Assembly: GCA_027627225.1 (NCBI GenBank)
Contig: CM051034.1
Span: 21,064,480-21,128,479, forward strand
Direction: 5' to 3'
From: Congeria kusceri
Taxonomy: Eukaryota; Mollusca; Bivalvia; Myida; Dreissenidae
DNA: 64,000 nt
In this document: piece by piece, positions 48,669 to 60,500 of the stretch
How positions within the stretch are numbered: the stretch's first letter is position 1
How the letters are laid out: the number at the start of each line of letters is the position of its first letter
Notes under the pieces: generated by a model
What the model saw: only the letters and a program-made list of their open reading frames with translations
Told to the model about the DNA's origin: nothing
Database searches by the model: none
Program-made: the position numbers and the translations under genes

Positions 48669-49102
48669 AAATATTAACATTGCATAGGCATTTTAATATG
48701 GAAGGGGTATGCATTCATAATCGCATGAACGCAATGCCTTATCACCGGCGTAGTAATATCTGTGTGTCCTATTTTTATGCAAATTATATTTCGACAAGAA
48801 TATTTACATGAACTAAGATGTCTTATACTGTTCAATGTTACTCTTTTTTGCATGTATTGTTGACGTTTTATTAGATGTTTTTATAATTAATATAGATCTA
48901 CATGAACATTTCGTTCCAGTTCTTCTTCTACAAAAATCAATTTGAACATTTTTTTCACTTTTGCTTGATAGTATTATATCATGCAAGGTCAACAAGTGTT
49001 ATTATTAAACAAAGCCATTTCGCTAGCAAGTAATATGTACATGTTATGGTATTTTAGGTAAACATTACTTTTCTTAAAAGCGACCACAGAAAATCTCCAT
49101 GA
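48599..49102 (-). repeat. 504-bp inverted repeat, copy 1
   Basis: The reverse complement of 52973-53476 (coordinate sum 102075), near identical ('ggggtatgc' versus 'gcattcccc' is one difference). It overlaps the end of the 654-bp direct repeat by 70 bp. Confidence 0.9.
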
Positions 49103-50160
49103 CGTAACATCGGTTCAGGAACGTAGCTTTAAAATGGATTTGATTTCACAATGCTGTGTCTATTTGCTAGATGAAGTTAGATCGACTAATTTAGTGTGCA
49201 TTTATATTACAGTTAATAACGATGAATTGTTTAACATGTACAATAAGAAAGAAATGCATGTTGAGATTTATATTAAAATGTTATCCTTTCTAATACAAGT
49301 AAAGAGAGCTTAGATACGCCCGTGTGGATGCTATTGATCGATGACCTAGCTTACACGTCATCACTTGTTTAGTGGTCATTTGTGGATTGTTTTGCTTTTT
49401 TCTCGCCGAGTAAAAATTTGGATATATGGTGTGGATTTAAAGCATTTAAAAGAATTTAAGTCTCCATCTGCTGTGTTAACAATGTTAATAATAAAACAAG
49501 ATTATCCAGGATCTGTTAAACTCTCAGCCTAGGAATTGTGTGATTTTAAAGTGTCAGAACTCAACTGTGGTATAGAAGTATTCATGATGTGGCTTTACTG
49601 TCTTGCTAACAAAGCACCTCTTATTTTATATTAATCTTACTAAAGCATTAATAATGTTTGGTGCTTGTTGGCTATACCGGCCGAAATAGAGTTCTTCTTG
49701 ATGTCACATGTATTTTTGCATTTGTTTAAGTTACTTTTTTACTTTTGTAGCGATTTGATTGAGGCCTGCGCAAGGACAATAAAAATGTTATGACTCATAA
49801 TGTTTACATTAAATTTCATTTGTCGCAAAAAATTGAATGTAAAATAAGGAGAAACTTACATGCCAAACACAAAAAAGAGTATTTTGTCTATCTTGTTTCA
49901 AAATATAAAATGGCATTATCAAAAATTGAAGTACAAAGTTTTCTGAACAATATTTTTTACTTGGATAGGTGGATAAAAAGCAAACTGTGACGCGACCGTT
50001 ACGGTTTACAAAAAATGGTTAACATGTTTAATCCGAAATATTGTTATTTTGAAGTTTTCTCGCCGGTCCCGAAGACTTCGAAGTAACGGTTCGAATGTAC
50101 CTTACGATTATACTACTGAAGATTATTTATAAATAGCATACAGGTACAAAAAGGCGTTTT
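49103..50160. other. AT-rich intergenic DNA, nothing recognised
   Basis: One 66-codon Lys-rich open frame (49790-49990) has no splice context and AT-driven composition. Confidence 0.4.
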
Positions 50161-50196
50161 GCTACTCAACCTTGTCAAATTCCCGGACTGTAGCGT

Positions 50197-50369
50197 GTAA
50201 CCCCCGCTGCACGTGTACACTGCCTGTGACTGCAGTCCCAGTCCATTCGGATAGTGTATACTGGACGCCGATGAATTGTCCAGAAATGGACAGTCTTAAT
50301 GAAATCAAATGCAAACAAGCGAGGGCAGTTGCATTTTCATTATCAATCAGGAAAGATACATTTAATTGA
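50197..50369 (+). CDS. Possible cysteine-containing terminal exon, unknown
   Basis: After an acceptor-like 'cggactgtag' the open frame reads CNPRCTCTLPVTAVPVHSDS, VYWTPMNCPEMDSLNEIKCK, QARAVAFSLSIRK and stops. Five cysteines and a GC content above the surroundings suggest coding. It could be the end of a gene of the neighbouring cysteine-rich cluster on the plus strand; no link is proven. Confidence 0.33.
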
Positions 50370-50838
50370 TAACGTACATTTTAATGTTGCTGTGATAAAA
50401 AAAAGGTTATATTATGATTCATTCATGTATACTTTCGTTATCAAAGTATTTGTATTTAAGAGTAATTTAATTTCGTAGTATTAATGTAACGTCACATACA
50501 TTTCTTAAGACACTCGTGTTGTTTTCTCATGTTTTATTATACCCGTCTTATTCAACATCGTAGGGCATAATTACACTACGATACAATTTTCGGAGAAGCA
50601 TAAATGCTAAGCACCAAAATTAATGATTACTTTATTTCATTAATTTAATTTATTATCTTGGTATCTTTCACATGTTCTTTATTTCAGGAACATACTGATA
50701 ATAAATGTCTATTTTTGTTTAACTACAAAATTCTGTTGTAACTTAAACTTGTCGTAAGATCTTTGATAAGACAGGTCTAGAACTAGTCAATACTTGTGGA
50801 TGGTATTCACATCGACAACATAGAAAATATGTTCCTAC

Positions 50839-51063
50839 CATCATTACAAACACGCTGATTCACGTAGTTTCCGCTTCCAGTAGATGAGCTGTTGCCCTGG
50901 CAGCCATATTTAAAACTTTTTTGGTTAAAGTATTATACCCAAACGTATAGCAACGGTAGTCATCAAAACAGTCCCGGAAGCAGTTACCGATGGCGTCTTG
51001 ATTTGTGACGTTGTGATAAATAAAAGTCCCCTTGGCATTGAAGTAGCGTAAACTCTGCACACA
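50839..51063 (-). pseudogene. PAN/Apple-like exon with two cancelling frameshifts
   Basis: After the acceptor 'tggatattttcag' (51065-51064), phase 1, it begins CAEFTL like the exon at 46512. One base out of frame it then reads RYFNAKGTFIYHNVTNQ and AIGNCFRDCFDDYRCYTFGY. After the A-run near 50920 it returns to the first frame with SFKYGCQGNSSSTGSGNY and VNQRVCND up to the donor ATG|GTAGGA. The length is 225 nt, so the exon is still phase 1-1. The +1 and -1 shifts would leave only the middle out of frame. Confidence 0.55.
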
Positions 51064-51155
51064 CTGAAAATATCCAAAGTGTCGATTGTCAAATGCTGCA
51101 GAAGGAGCTTAAGAATATATAAAATCGCGCACCTGTTTTTAATATATATTACCGT

Positions 51156-52953
51156 GTACACAGTGGCATTAATGTGTTAACACTTTATTTAATATAAGAA
51201 TAATGAAGTCAACTTAATATATATGAATATAGTTAATGTAGCGTAAGGCACTTCGTGTGATACATCTAAAATATATAATTTGAAAAGGATTTTTATTGAA
51301 CTGGTTGTACATGTTCATTCTTTCTTTTCATTTCAGTGCTTCTAGCAACGGATTGCCTAGCATGCAACGTGACGCAGAAATGCATCCACTGCAAAGGCAA
51401 CTTTAATAACGCCGTTGATAATGATATTGTTAATAATGTAAACGTAAACCAGTGCTTTGACAAGGTATTCGGATATGCTTCTGTCCACTGGTCTGATGCA
51501 AATAGATGCAGAGCGTACGATAATCCAAACGATACAATGTTTGCGGGTTCGTCCGAACGCTGGCAGGCGTGGCTTACGTGCAATCCAGGTTCATATATAT
51601 CGCATATGACTTTTCCCAAAATAAATCTTTTTTCGAGCATTTTTTATCGCATATCTATAACTTTACTTTTATGAGATACTATTAATAAACTGAATAGTGT
51701 GAGATGTATACATTTTACAATACAGTATTTTTAGAGAGATATTTTGTTTAAAGTATTGTGAGATAGATACATTTTACGACGCAATATTTTATGAGATATA
51801 TACTAGAACACTATTGTGATATACATTGTCGAGGGGTGATAAATAAATTCGTGAATACCTAATAGAAACACAATATATTTAAGTGTAAAGAAAAATCAAA
51901 TGCAAGTTATTAGAAAGACAGCATGGAAGCATAGTGTGTAAATTTCATAGCAAAATAGCAATCAGTAAACAGTCGTGAACACCTAATAGAAACACAATAT
52001 ATTTGAATGTAAAGAAAAATCAAATGCAAGTTATTAGAAAAACATTTATTGAAGCATAGTGTGTAAATTTCATAGCAAAATAACAATCAGTAAACACACA
52101 AACGACAGTTTAGTAGTACTATGTTCTAATCATCACCGCAGCCTGGTAAAATATTTATGACGTTACGGACGTCGTTGTTTTATTTTTTTAATGTAACGCC
52201 ATTAACCTATACATGAATTGTCGTCATTATGGACCCATTAAGGAAACATGATCCAATAGTAAATATATGTCAAACAATTTTAACACTACTAAAGCAGTTT
52301 TGTTTTGTAAATGTATTTTGGAAACGTCTGGTTATATGGGACATGTCTGGGCGAGCATCTAACATCATAAATACAAAATAAATTCTCTGCCATTTTAAAA
52401 ATCTTGTCACCATAGTAATTGACCGACACTTTCTGCTGAATTATCAGTGTCCATATTTATATTGGTCTATTGTGCTGTTATTCTTAGTGTGACACAGAAT
52501 TTCATACCATCCCACTGCACAAAGCCACAATCCGAGGTCGCATGACGATGTTTTGTAAACTTCACTCTTCTCATCGGCGTTTAATAGTTTATGCACAATA
52601 AATGTTGATTTTTTTTTTAACTTCCGGATTCAATGACATTATGTAATGTCGAAGAATCTGATCAGTTTGGTAAGGTTTCGGACCATATCAAACCACATTG
52701 AAAGAGTAGAAACCCACATGTCCGCGTCGCCTACGCGTGACTGTCGACCCCTACTCTGGCCAAACTGCAGGTTTAAAATGTATTATAGTACATAAAAGTC
52801 CGTATTCAGTCCGTTATAGGGGTGTGCTTACGAAAATAAAACGGTCGATAATCGTCAAAAAAGGTGTATTATTTAGTAGATCCACGCGCCAATAACGACC
52901 AGATTTTACTAACGCGTTAACCGGGGTTTTGTTATTATTAATAGTCTATTATT
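51156..52953 (+). repeat. 1.8-kb direct duplication, copy 2
   Basis: Copy of 43603-45400. Its right end joins directly to the inverted segment starting near 52973. Confidence 0.93.
51337..51588 (+). CDS. Cysteine-rich extracellular-type exon module, copy 2
   Basis: Identical in sequence to the module at 43784-44035, with the same acceptor and donor. It lies on the strand opposite to the PAN-like exon 270 bp upstream. Confidence 0.58.
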
Positions 52954-52972
52954 TCGTGTTTAGAGACTAATG

Positions 52973-53511
52973 TCATGGAGATTTTCTGTGGTCGCTTTTA
53001 AGAAAAGTAATGTTTACCTAAAATACCATAACATGTACATATTACTTGCTAGCGAAATGGCTTTGTTTAATAATAACACTTGTTGACCTTGCATGATATA
53101 ATACTATCAAGCAAAAGTGAAAAAAATGTTCAAATTGATTTTTGTAGAAGAAGAACTGGAACGAAATGTTCATGTAGATCTATATTAATTATAAAAACAT
53201 CTAATAAAACGTCAACAATACATGCAAAAAAGAGTAACATTGAACAGTATAAGACATCTTAGTTCATGTAAATATTCTTGTCGAAATATAATTTGCATAA
53301 AAATAGGACACACAGATATTACTACGCCGGTGATAAGGCATTGCGTTCATGCGATTATGAATGCATTCCCCTTCCATATTAAAATGCCTATGCAATGTTA
53401 ATATTTATGTTCCCGATGCGTCAAGGCACAGTTTATAGCCGTGTATATGACGTTTAAATTATAATTATTCACAATATACTTGTTTACGTTACTGTTTTTG
53501 GCATTGTAGCC
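52973..53511 (+). repeat. Inverted copy with internal deletion
   Basis: 52973-53476 is the reverse complement of 49102-48599. 53477-53511 is then the reverse complement of about 48141-48107 ('gtaacgtaaacaagt'), so about 460 bp present in the parental order are skipped. Confidence 0.85.
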
Positions 53512-53975
53512 CAAGATGTGGGTGATATGAATATATTTTTCAATTTATCAAACAGCGCATACAAGACTGTAAAACCCAAGACTGGCACGACGATATTAAT
53601 ACATCTTCGCGCTGTGACACTTATAAACAGTTTAAGTCTCAGATAACCCCTTAGAAATAATTAGCTGTAGACATATCTTATAAGTTACGACAAGCGTTTT
53701 CCCGTTTTAGATGTTCAAATCACAAATTGAACATAGAACTAGGACGACATTTTAACGTACAACGGGAACATAGCATTTTTCTATTCTGTTTTACACAAAC
53801 CAACACATGCGTCTTGGTAAACGAGTTTCATGCGTTCTTTGATTGCCCTCAGTATAATGATATACCAAACAGATACCTATATAACTGGTATGGTGGTCAG
53901 AGAAACCAAATGTATTTTAACGTGTTGATGAGTAGCACTGATATTTTTGGGAAGTCAGAATGTTTATACACCTAA
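53512..53975 (+). pseudogene. L1-like LINE ORF2 C-terminal fragment
   Basis: Several frames in order: AQDVGDMNIFFNL, KQRIQDCKTQDWHDDI, NTSSRCDTYKQFKSQITP, then RCSNHKLNIELGRHFNVQRE and EFHAFFDCPQYNDIPNRYLY. The last part matches the Cys/His cluster at the end of L1-type ORF2 proteins (R.CP.C...EDE.H....CP.Y...R..Y), here with the first Cys pair degraded (SIFLFCFTQ). There are several frameshifts. It begins exactly at the end of the inverted-copy segment. Confidence 0.7.
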
Positions 53976-54594
53976 TAGTTTTTTCTTGACTGCAATTTAG
54001 TGTATTAATCTTACCCGATGAATTGCTACAATGCCAAAAACAGTAACGTAAACAAGTATTTTTGATAAAGTACTAGGTTAATTATTGTTAAGGTTAAATG
54101 TTCATGCATTAATAGCTAAGCAATACGAATTCGCTAATGAGTTTACTTGTACATACAACAACAATACTGTCAATTATACAGAAATAGTTACACTCATTTA
54201 TATTGTAATTTTCTACTATTTTTGCTAACATAAGTACTCATATTACTGGTACATTATTATTGTATTCATATATTACAACAAGTTCCATTAGAATTGGAAG
54301 TAATATTCTGCCTAAACTTGAACAAACAGAGGAAAACAAGATAAATCTTAAAGTATGCATGTTTCAAGTCCGACCAATATGCTCGAATGATATTTAACTA
54401 CTAAACAGTCAGTTATGTTAGAATCTATTTTAAACTGATATGTTTGGCGCTATACGATACTTAGCTAAATATTTAGCTAGATTTTTAACAAAAATGCCAA
54501 TCGTTACATATATTATGTCGTGAATATTGTGAATAATTATAATTTAAACGTCATATACACGGCTATAAACTGTGCCTTGACGCATCGGGAACAT
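53941..54594 (+). repeat. 654-bp direct repeat, copy 2
   Basis: Copy of 48015-48668. It starts inside the tail of the LINE fragment and ends exactly where a second LINE piece on the minus strand begins. Confidence 0.9.
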
Positions 54595-54690
54595 CCTTGA
54601 CATACGTTGCCCAATTTCTCCTACCAATGTCATCCAAAGACTTCAGCATTTTGTAACAATTAACTGGATATCTATGATTCGGCATTTGTA
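54595..54690 (-). pseudogene. LINE ORF2 fragment, middle part
   Basis: The minus strand reads PNHRYPVNCYKMLKSLDDIG and RRNWATYVKD, the segment that in L1-like ORF2 proteins lies just before the part seen at 53512 (AQDVGDM..). The two pieces look like one LINE split and inverted. Confidence 0.65.
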
Positions 54691-55590
54691 ATAGATGACA
54701 CCAATATTTTATACATTTCGAATAATATACGTAGCAAAGTGGCTTCTACCACACTCTCCTTGGATGTGTGAACGCAATCCCAAAACGGGTGTTCACCAGC
54801 TTTTAAGTTACTTCTACAAAAGGAACACAATGGACGTTCTTTAAGCTTGATGTTAAATAAGTCGTACCAATAATTATTTGAATGATTCTGTACTGAAACC
54901 ATTGTCAGTTCGTATCTCTAGAAATAACGAATGGTAACGGAAAATTGTTTTCCATTTATACTACTGTAAAGTAATATTTCATTTAACTGACCATTTTTCT
55001 TTACATGCAGATAATCGCAGAGTTTGGCTTGAATAGTTTGTATGTACATTTTGTTCCAGATTCTTTATCAAAAATAAACAATAGGTATTGTGGCAAATAT
55101 GGTTTATAAGAATATTGATGTTCAGACGTTTCTTTACAAATATTTGTTCTACACTTCTTTGCAATGTTTTTGACAGCATTTACATGTATTACCCCAAAGT
55201 AATGAAGAACGTTTATATTTAGATAATTTGTTTCATTAAGCACTTTCAACGTCATAAAAGTGTTATCGTGGTTGCGAATGTCACCTATGTATATGATCCC
55301 CGCTTCAAACCAAGATTTAATGTAAATACATTGATTGTAAAACATAGGACACACTTTTAAAGACTTTGCATTAAGTGGACGTTTACTACAATATACTGTA
55401 AAAGCATTCATGACATCTCTCCAAAATGGATTTGTAACAGTAATTGAACGTTTTTCTGGGTAATGCATGTAACAAAGTATTAATTTTGTAGTATCAAAGT
55501 ACATTTCAGCTAAACATCTACATATATTATCACTGATATATAATCGTTTAAGCCATATTAGTTTAGCGATAAAATAAAATGATGTATATC
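54672..55590 (-). pseudogene. L1-like LINE ORF2 C-terminal region
   Basis: The minus strand reads AKLIWLKRLYISDN, TNPFWRDVMNAFTVYC, IYIKSWFEAGIIYIGDI and NVLHYFGVIHVNAVKN (55504-55001 mostly one frame). After a frameshift it reads NYWYDLFNIKLKERPLCSFC, RSNLKAGEHPFWDCV. The order and the final C-x2-C-x8-H-x4-C cluster are those of L1/Tx1-type ORF2. Probably the downstream half of the RT remnant at 58890-59790, separated by 3.3 kb of repeats. Confidence 0.72.
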
Positions 55591-55756
55591 TGTCACTTTT
55601 AATCCCCCCTTTGTAATATTCTTTTATAAAAAACGCTATTCTTTACTTTTGATGGTCACAAAACACAACTGCGCAGATACCAGGTGGTAAAACGAGTCGA
55701 GTTAACATCTGTAAATTTAGCCAATTTTCCCCATTTAGCGCATTTACAGATATTTC

Positions 55757-55806
55757 CTTAACCCTAACCCTAACCCTAGGGTTAGGGTAAAGGTTAGGGT
55801 AAGGGA
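55757..55806. repeat. Interstitial telomere-like repeats, (CCCTAA)n then (TTAGGG)n
   Basis: 'taaccctaaccctaaccc' runs straight into 'tagggttagggt', then 'aaaggttagggtaaggg'. The orientation is C-strand then G-strand, i.e. a hairpin, the opposite of a telomere-telomere fusion scar. Confidence 0.9.
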
Positions 55807-56850
55807 GGATAAACGAGCTACATTGAACATTGCATCTCATTTACTCGGCATCTCGCGGTATCTCTATTTCCGTGGTAATTGTTTATCTTCGGATTTTCAT
55901 GTTAAATTGTCAACATCTAACATATTTTTGGTTTTCTTTAAGAAAATGGTAAGTTATAAATTATTTCCTTTGAAAACAAACATGCAATATGATTTGAAAC
56001 CATTAACATAAATAACTTTCGTATCAGCTTGCAGCAATCAGTAGACATGAGTGGTCAATGTCTAAACTTTTGTCTGCTTGAGCTAATATAATTGAAGACT
56101 CAAATTATTGTTTTCTTATATTTTTTTGTGAAAGGTTACAGTCAAACAATTTAAAGTGTATTTGTGTTTATTTGTCAACTTACAGCAAACTTATTTAAAA
56201 ACAATTTTTTTACCGCGAGATTACCGACGACTTTATTTTTCAAGATGGCCGCATGGTGCATTGAAAAACACAATAATTTAAGAACGAATACTTTACTTTT
56301 AAACACGATTTCCAGTTGTTATTTTCGTGAACAGAATCAATTTATAGCATGTTATTGACAGAAAATGTTTGGTGAGTTGTTTAATGTTCCAAATATTTAC
56401 TTAAAGGTTAAGTACCGCGAGAATACAGATAAACAGTATACAGATATATGTAAATGTGTTGAATGGGGTAAATCGGCGAACTGCTTCACTGAAAAAAAAA
56501 CGTAGAAGGACTTTTTTATGATGAGTGGCGGTCTAGTAATGACTAGTGTATTTAATCCAAACGATTTGTAGTTGTGTGGTTCATGTCTTTGTTTTTTCAA
56601 CTACTTTCGGCTTTGTAGGTAAATAAATACCATGTCTAAATACAATGTCGAGTAAATTGTAATATTTCTGTGTGCCTTGCATGCATCCTATGGCAGAGGC
56701 TGTAGTATTCCAATTACAATCCATTATGCTTTGTACGGCACTGATAGTTTTGTCTCAGTTGCAAAAAAAAGTGATCCTCTTTTGTCAGATTCGTGCTTAT
56801 TATGTGTCAGTACTTAATTAAGTTTTTCTAGTCTTAATGTTGTAATTTGC
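55807..56850. other. AT-rich intergenic DNA, nothing recognised
   Basis: Open frames up to 67 codons without coding features. Confidence 0.4.
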
Positions 56851-56854
56851 TTGT

Positions 56855-58145
56855 TTGTTAGAAATAAGAATGGTTCCCAATCCACCGTTTCAGTCCCCTA
56901 TCGGTGTTTCACCGGAGGAGACTATAGGTTTGCCCTCCGTCTGTCCATCCGTCTGTCCGTCCGTCCGTCAGTCCGCAAAATATTGTTCCTGCAATAACTC
57001 AAAAGGTACTGAAGATTCTTCGATGAAACTTGGTATACATATAAACGGCAATGTGAGTCTTATGTACGGCTTTTATTTTTTACCTGAGGTCAAAGGTCCG
57101 TCCGTCTGTCTGTCCATCCCCAAATCCGGATTCCTGCAATAACTCAAAAAGTACTGAACTTATTTCGATGAAACTGGGTATACATATAAACAGCAATGTG
57201 GCAATGTGAGGATTATGCACGACCTTTTTTTCACCAAAGGTAAAAGGTCATGTGACTGTTATTAAAAATAGAAATAAACTAAATACTGTAATAATTCGAA
57301 ATGGACAAAAGATATGACCATGAAACTTGGTACAGGGATTGAACTATAGGTTTGCCATCTGTCTGTGTGTCGTTCTGTCTGTTCGTCCGTATGTCTGTCT
57401 GTCTGTCCGTCCGTAACCCTAAACCTAGATCCTGTGATAACTCGGAAAGTACTGAAGACACTTTGATGAAACTTTGTATACGTAACATCAGCAATGTGAG
57501 AATCATGTACGACCGTTTACTTTTCACCAGAGGTCAAAGGACACGTTACTGTTACTAAAAATAGAAATAAAATTAATACTGTAATATTTTGAAAAGTGCA
57601 TAAGATATGATCATGAAACTTCATGAAACTTGGTACATAGATTGGACTATGGGTTTGCCCTCCGTCTGTGTGCGTCTGTCTGTCTGTTCGTCCGTCGGTC
57701 TCACTCTGTCTGTCTGTCCCGTCCCCAAAACCTGGATCCTGCGATAACTCAAAAAGTACTGAAGATACTTTGATGAAACTTTGAATACATATAAATAGCA
57801 AGGTGAGGATTGTACACGATCCTTTATTTTCCACCAGAGGTCAAAGGTCACGTGACTGTTACTTAAAATAGAAATAAACTTAATACTGTAATACTTTGAA
57901 AATAACATAACATATAATCATGAAACTTCGTACGCAGAATGGACTATATGATTGCCGTCTGTCAGTTTAGTACTACAATAACTCAAAAAGTAACTCAAAT
58001 GTCTGGTCAATGTTACTAATATAGAAAAAACAACAACTTAATACTGCAGTGACTAATGGGATTTTAATATGAAACTTTGTACATCTACATATAAAGGGCG
58101 ATTTGACGGTATTGCACAATGTTTAATTAGTAGAGGTTTTCACCG
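56855..58145 (+). repeat. Four to five ~300-bp imperfect tandem units
   Basis: Each unit has 'ggtttgcc.tccgtctgt', a (gtcc/gtct)n stretch, 'ataactcaaaaagtactgaa', 'tttgatgaaacttggtatac', 'agcaatgtgaggat' and 'caccagaggtcaaaggtcac'. Units start near 56925, 57350, 57650 and 57950. The Arg/Asp/Thr-rich open frames over the (gtct) stretches are artefacts. Confidence 0.85.
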
Positions 58146-58149
58146 GTAG

Positions 58150-58885
58150 GGGACTCCCGTATTGCTTACAATACCATCAAAGCCTTGTTCTATTTTTGGT
58201 TTATTTTTAATTTCATTGTACCTTAGTATATATACCCGTCTCTACTGCATTAATTGTTCACGTGTTATGACTGAATGTCCTCCTAATAATAGCTCACCCA
58301 TATGAGTAGTTATTTAACCAGCAATACGATACTAACACAACTACGGTATGAAACGGATGCCTTCGACCCGACGCGTCATATCTATTGAAGAGGTCAATAA
58401 AATACTGGACACACAACACAATTCCTTTGTGTAACGATTGCCATAGAGCCAAAATAACATTCTTGTCATACCTGCATAAAATCTTTGGCAATAATTGTGA
58501 TTTTGGTTAGTTTTCTTCGACAACATCAGACAAATGGATTGAAATTTGAAATCCGCATAAAAGTATATATGTCCAAGCACTGGTAGAATCAATTAATTCT
58601 GTCTGTCATTAAAAAAAAAAAAAACATCATTTACTCTTTGTTTAGCTAGACTCATAAAAATGTCAACATTTTCGACGCCTTAAATTATCCAAAAACGATT
58701 AAAACCAAAAGACTGAAGTAAGTGTTCAACTAAAAATACCAATTAATTATGATTTGGATTCTGGTCGAAATCAATGTACGGTTGGCTAATAACTTTTAGG
58801 ACATATTTAACAGTTTCCATTTTAACAATTTTGAGTCAATATCTTAAAACATGTATTGTATGCTTATAAAAAGTTCTCTATATAC
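58150..58885. other. AT-rich DNA between LINE fragments
   Basis: Two overlapping open frames on the minus strand (58592-58294) have no recognised motif. A poly-A of 13 is at 58612-58624. Confidence 0.35.
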
Positions 58886-58889
58886 ACAA

Positions 58890-59790
58890 TTAATTTGCGT
58901 TGGGCTTCTCCTTACAATACAACTTTAGAACCATAACTTAAGATGGGTAAAATCAATTAATCAAAAGGTCAAATGTACGTTGTAGTGACATAGTAGGGTA
59001 TTTAATTAAACAACTTAAAAGTTGTAATATTGCCTTTAACGCTTGACCTGATAATATATTAAACGTAGTTGAAAAGAATCCACCAGTAGTGAAAATAAGT
59101 CCTAGGTATGTAAATTTATCAACAATCTCTAATTCTTGGTAATTATAGAAAAAAACGTCTTATAATATTCTTCCCTTTCTGAACACTGTGATATTTTTCT
59201 GCGTGTACACTTAATTTCCATCAATTACGATATTCCTCTAGTATTCAGCCCTGTAAACTTTGTTCGTTTTAAGAAAATAGTACAATTTAATTAACAAACA
59301 GCAGCAATAACGTCTTAAAATATTAACACCAGTGAATTTATTCATATATTCATCAATATCATTCAGATACATAGAAAATAAAAATGGAGATAACGATGCA
59401 CCTTGTCGTACTTACAAAATGCAAGTAGTCTTCTTTGCTAACACCATTATCATATTTAACCCGTGATTTCACACTGAAATGAATATACTTAATGATATAG
59501 AACAGTTCATCTCTAATTTCATATTTGATAAGTTAATACCATACATTTTCTTTTACACCATAGTCCAATGCTTTTATTAAATTAATAAAAACAACATATT
59601 TATTTTGTTCATCTTGGCTTATCAAGTGTGAAAGAACTCCATTTAAAACTAAAATGCCTTCAACCAGCAAGCGATTCAACTTAATAAAGCTCAGCCCCTC
59701 ATCATTTAAAACCTTGGCAACTTATTTACCATTTATACTTAGCAATGTTATGCCTCTATTATTATAAACATTATTAATATCGCCCTTTTT
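58890..59790 (-). pseudogene. L1-like LINE reverse transcriptase remnant
   Basis: The minus strand reads NNRGITLLSINGK, VAKVLNDEGLSFIKLNRLLV, NKYVVFINLIKALDYGVKEN, VWY-stop-LIKYEIRDELFYII, KSRVKYDNGVSKED and, near the end, NYQELEIVDKFTYLGLIFTT and GQALKAILQLLS. These align in order with L1-type RT (YRGITL, the F.D..KAFD Asp box with the first Asp position reading N, and the thumb FTYLG..F). Stops, frameshifts and a lost core make it dead. Confidence 0.72.
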
Positions 59791-59990
59791 ATGAAGGGTG
59801 GCCGCCCGATATTCCGAAGGCCCTTTATTCCGAAGGCCCGATATTCCGAATGCCCGTTATTCCGAAGGCCCGATATTCCAAACACCCGATATTCCGAAGG
59901 TCCGATGTTCAGAATGCCCGTTATTCCGAATGCCTGATATTCCGAAGGCCAGTTATTCCGAACGCCATTTCCAAAATAAAAGTCCGAATA
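59789..59990 (+). repeat. 'gatattccgaaggcc' array, left inverted end
   Basis: About nine ~18-20 bp units: 'cgatattccgaaggc', 'ccgttattccgaatgc' and 'ccctttattccgaagg'. An inverted, shorter version is at 63497-63570. The translation of this array is an artefact. Confidence 0.85.
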
Positions 59991-60418
59991 ACATTGTTTT
60001 CGCCTATTTGCCGTCGTGTTTTAAAAACAGATTTTATCATATCACAAAAAGCAACTGCACCCAAACTGCGTTATTCTTAGCTTTTTATGTGTATTTCTTA
60101 GTTTAATGTGTTATTAAGGCAGTATATGATGTGTTTTAATTCCAAATGAATATAGTTTTCCGTATAAAAGTTACCTTTTTGTGCCTTAAATTCTTTCTGT
60201 GAAGTGTGACAATAAGAAAAAATACTATGACTTTTCACTTTGTAAAGTAAGTGCATCGTTAAAAATTAAATAAAAGGCAATCTTAATTTTATCGTATTTT
60301 CTGATGTTCGCTTTGGGAATAAATGAACAAAAAACTTGGATGTAAAGCTTATTTGTTTTCTTTAATTTTGCGCAGTACTGTGTTAAAAGTAGGGAAAATC
60401 TAACGGAATAGTTTGAAA

Positions 60419-60500
60419 CATCAGTATTTCATCAGTTTGAGCGTTTGCCTTGAAATCAGCATACAGCGGGTTCAATCCACACTTTGGAAGCCGAACAATG
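60419..60500 (+). other. tRNA-like fragment
   Basis: 'cagtttgagcgtttgcc' (A-box-like) and 'cagcgggttcaatccaca' (B-box-like) are 25 bp apart, without paired stems. Confidence 0.35.

Noticed and set aside
49790..49990. 66-codon plus-strand frame
   Set aside because: Lys/Ile/Asn-rich as expected by chance in AT-rich DNA. No splice context or motif.
55757..55806. Ancient telomere fusion site
   Set aside because: Motif order is C-strand then G-strand, opposite to that expected from head-to-head fusion.
57279..57908. Open frames rich in RTDRQTDR-type repeats
   Set aside because: Translation of (gtct/gtcc)n tracts in the ~300-bp repeat units.
59798..60106. 102-residue frame with a repeated 'RPDIPNARYSEGP' pattern
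   Set aside because: Translation of the 'gatattccgaaggcc' array, followed by AT-rich DNA.
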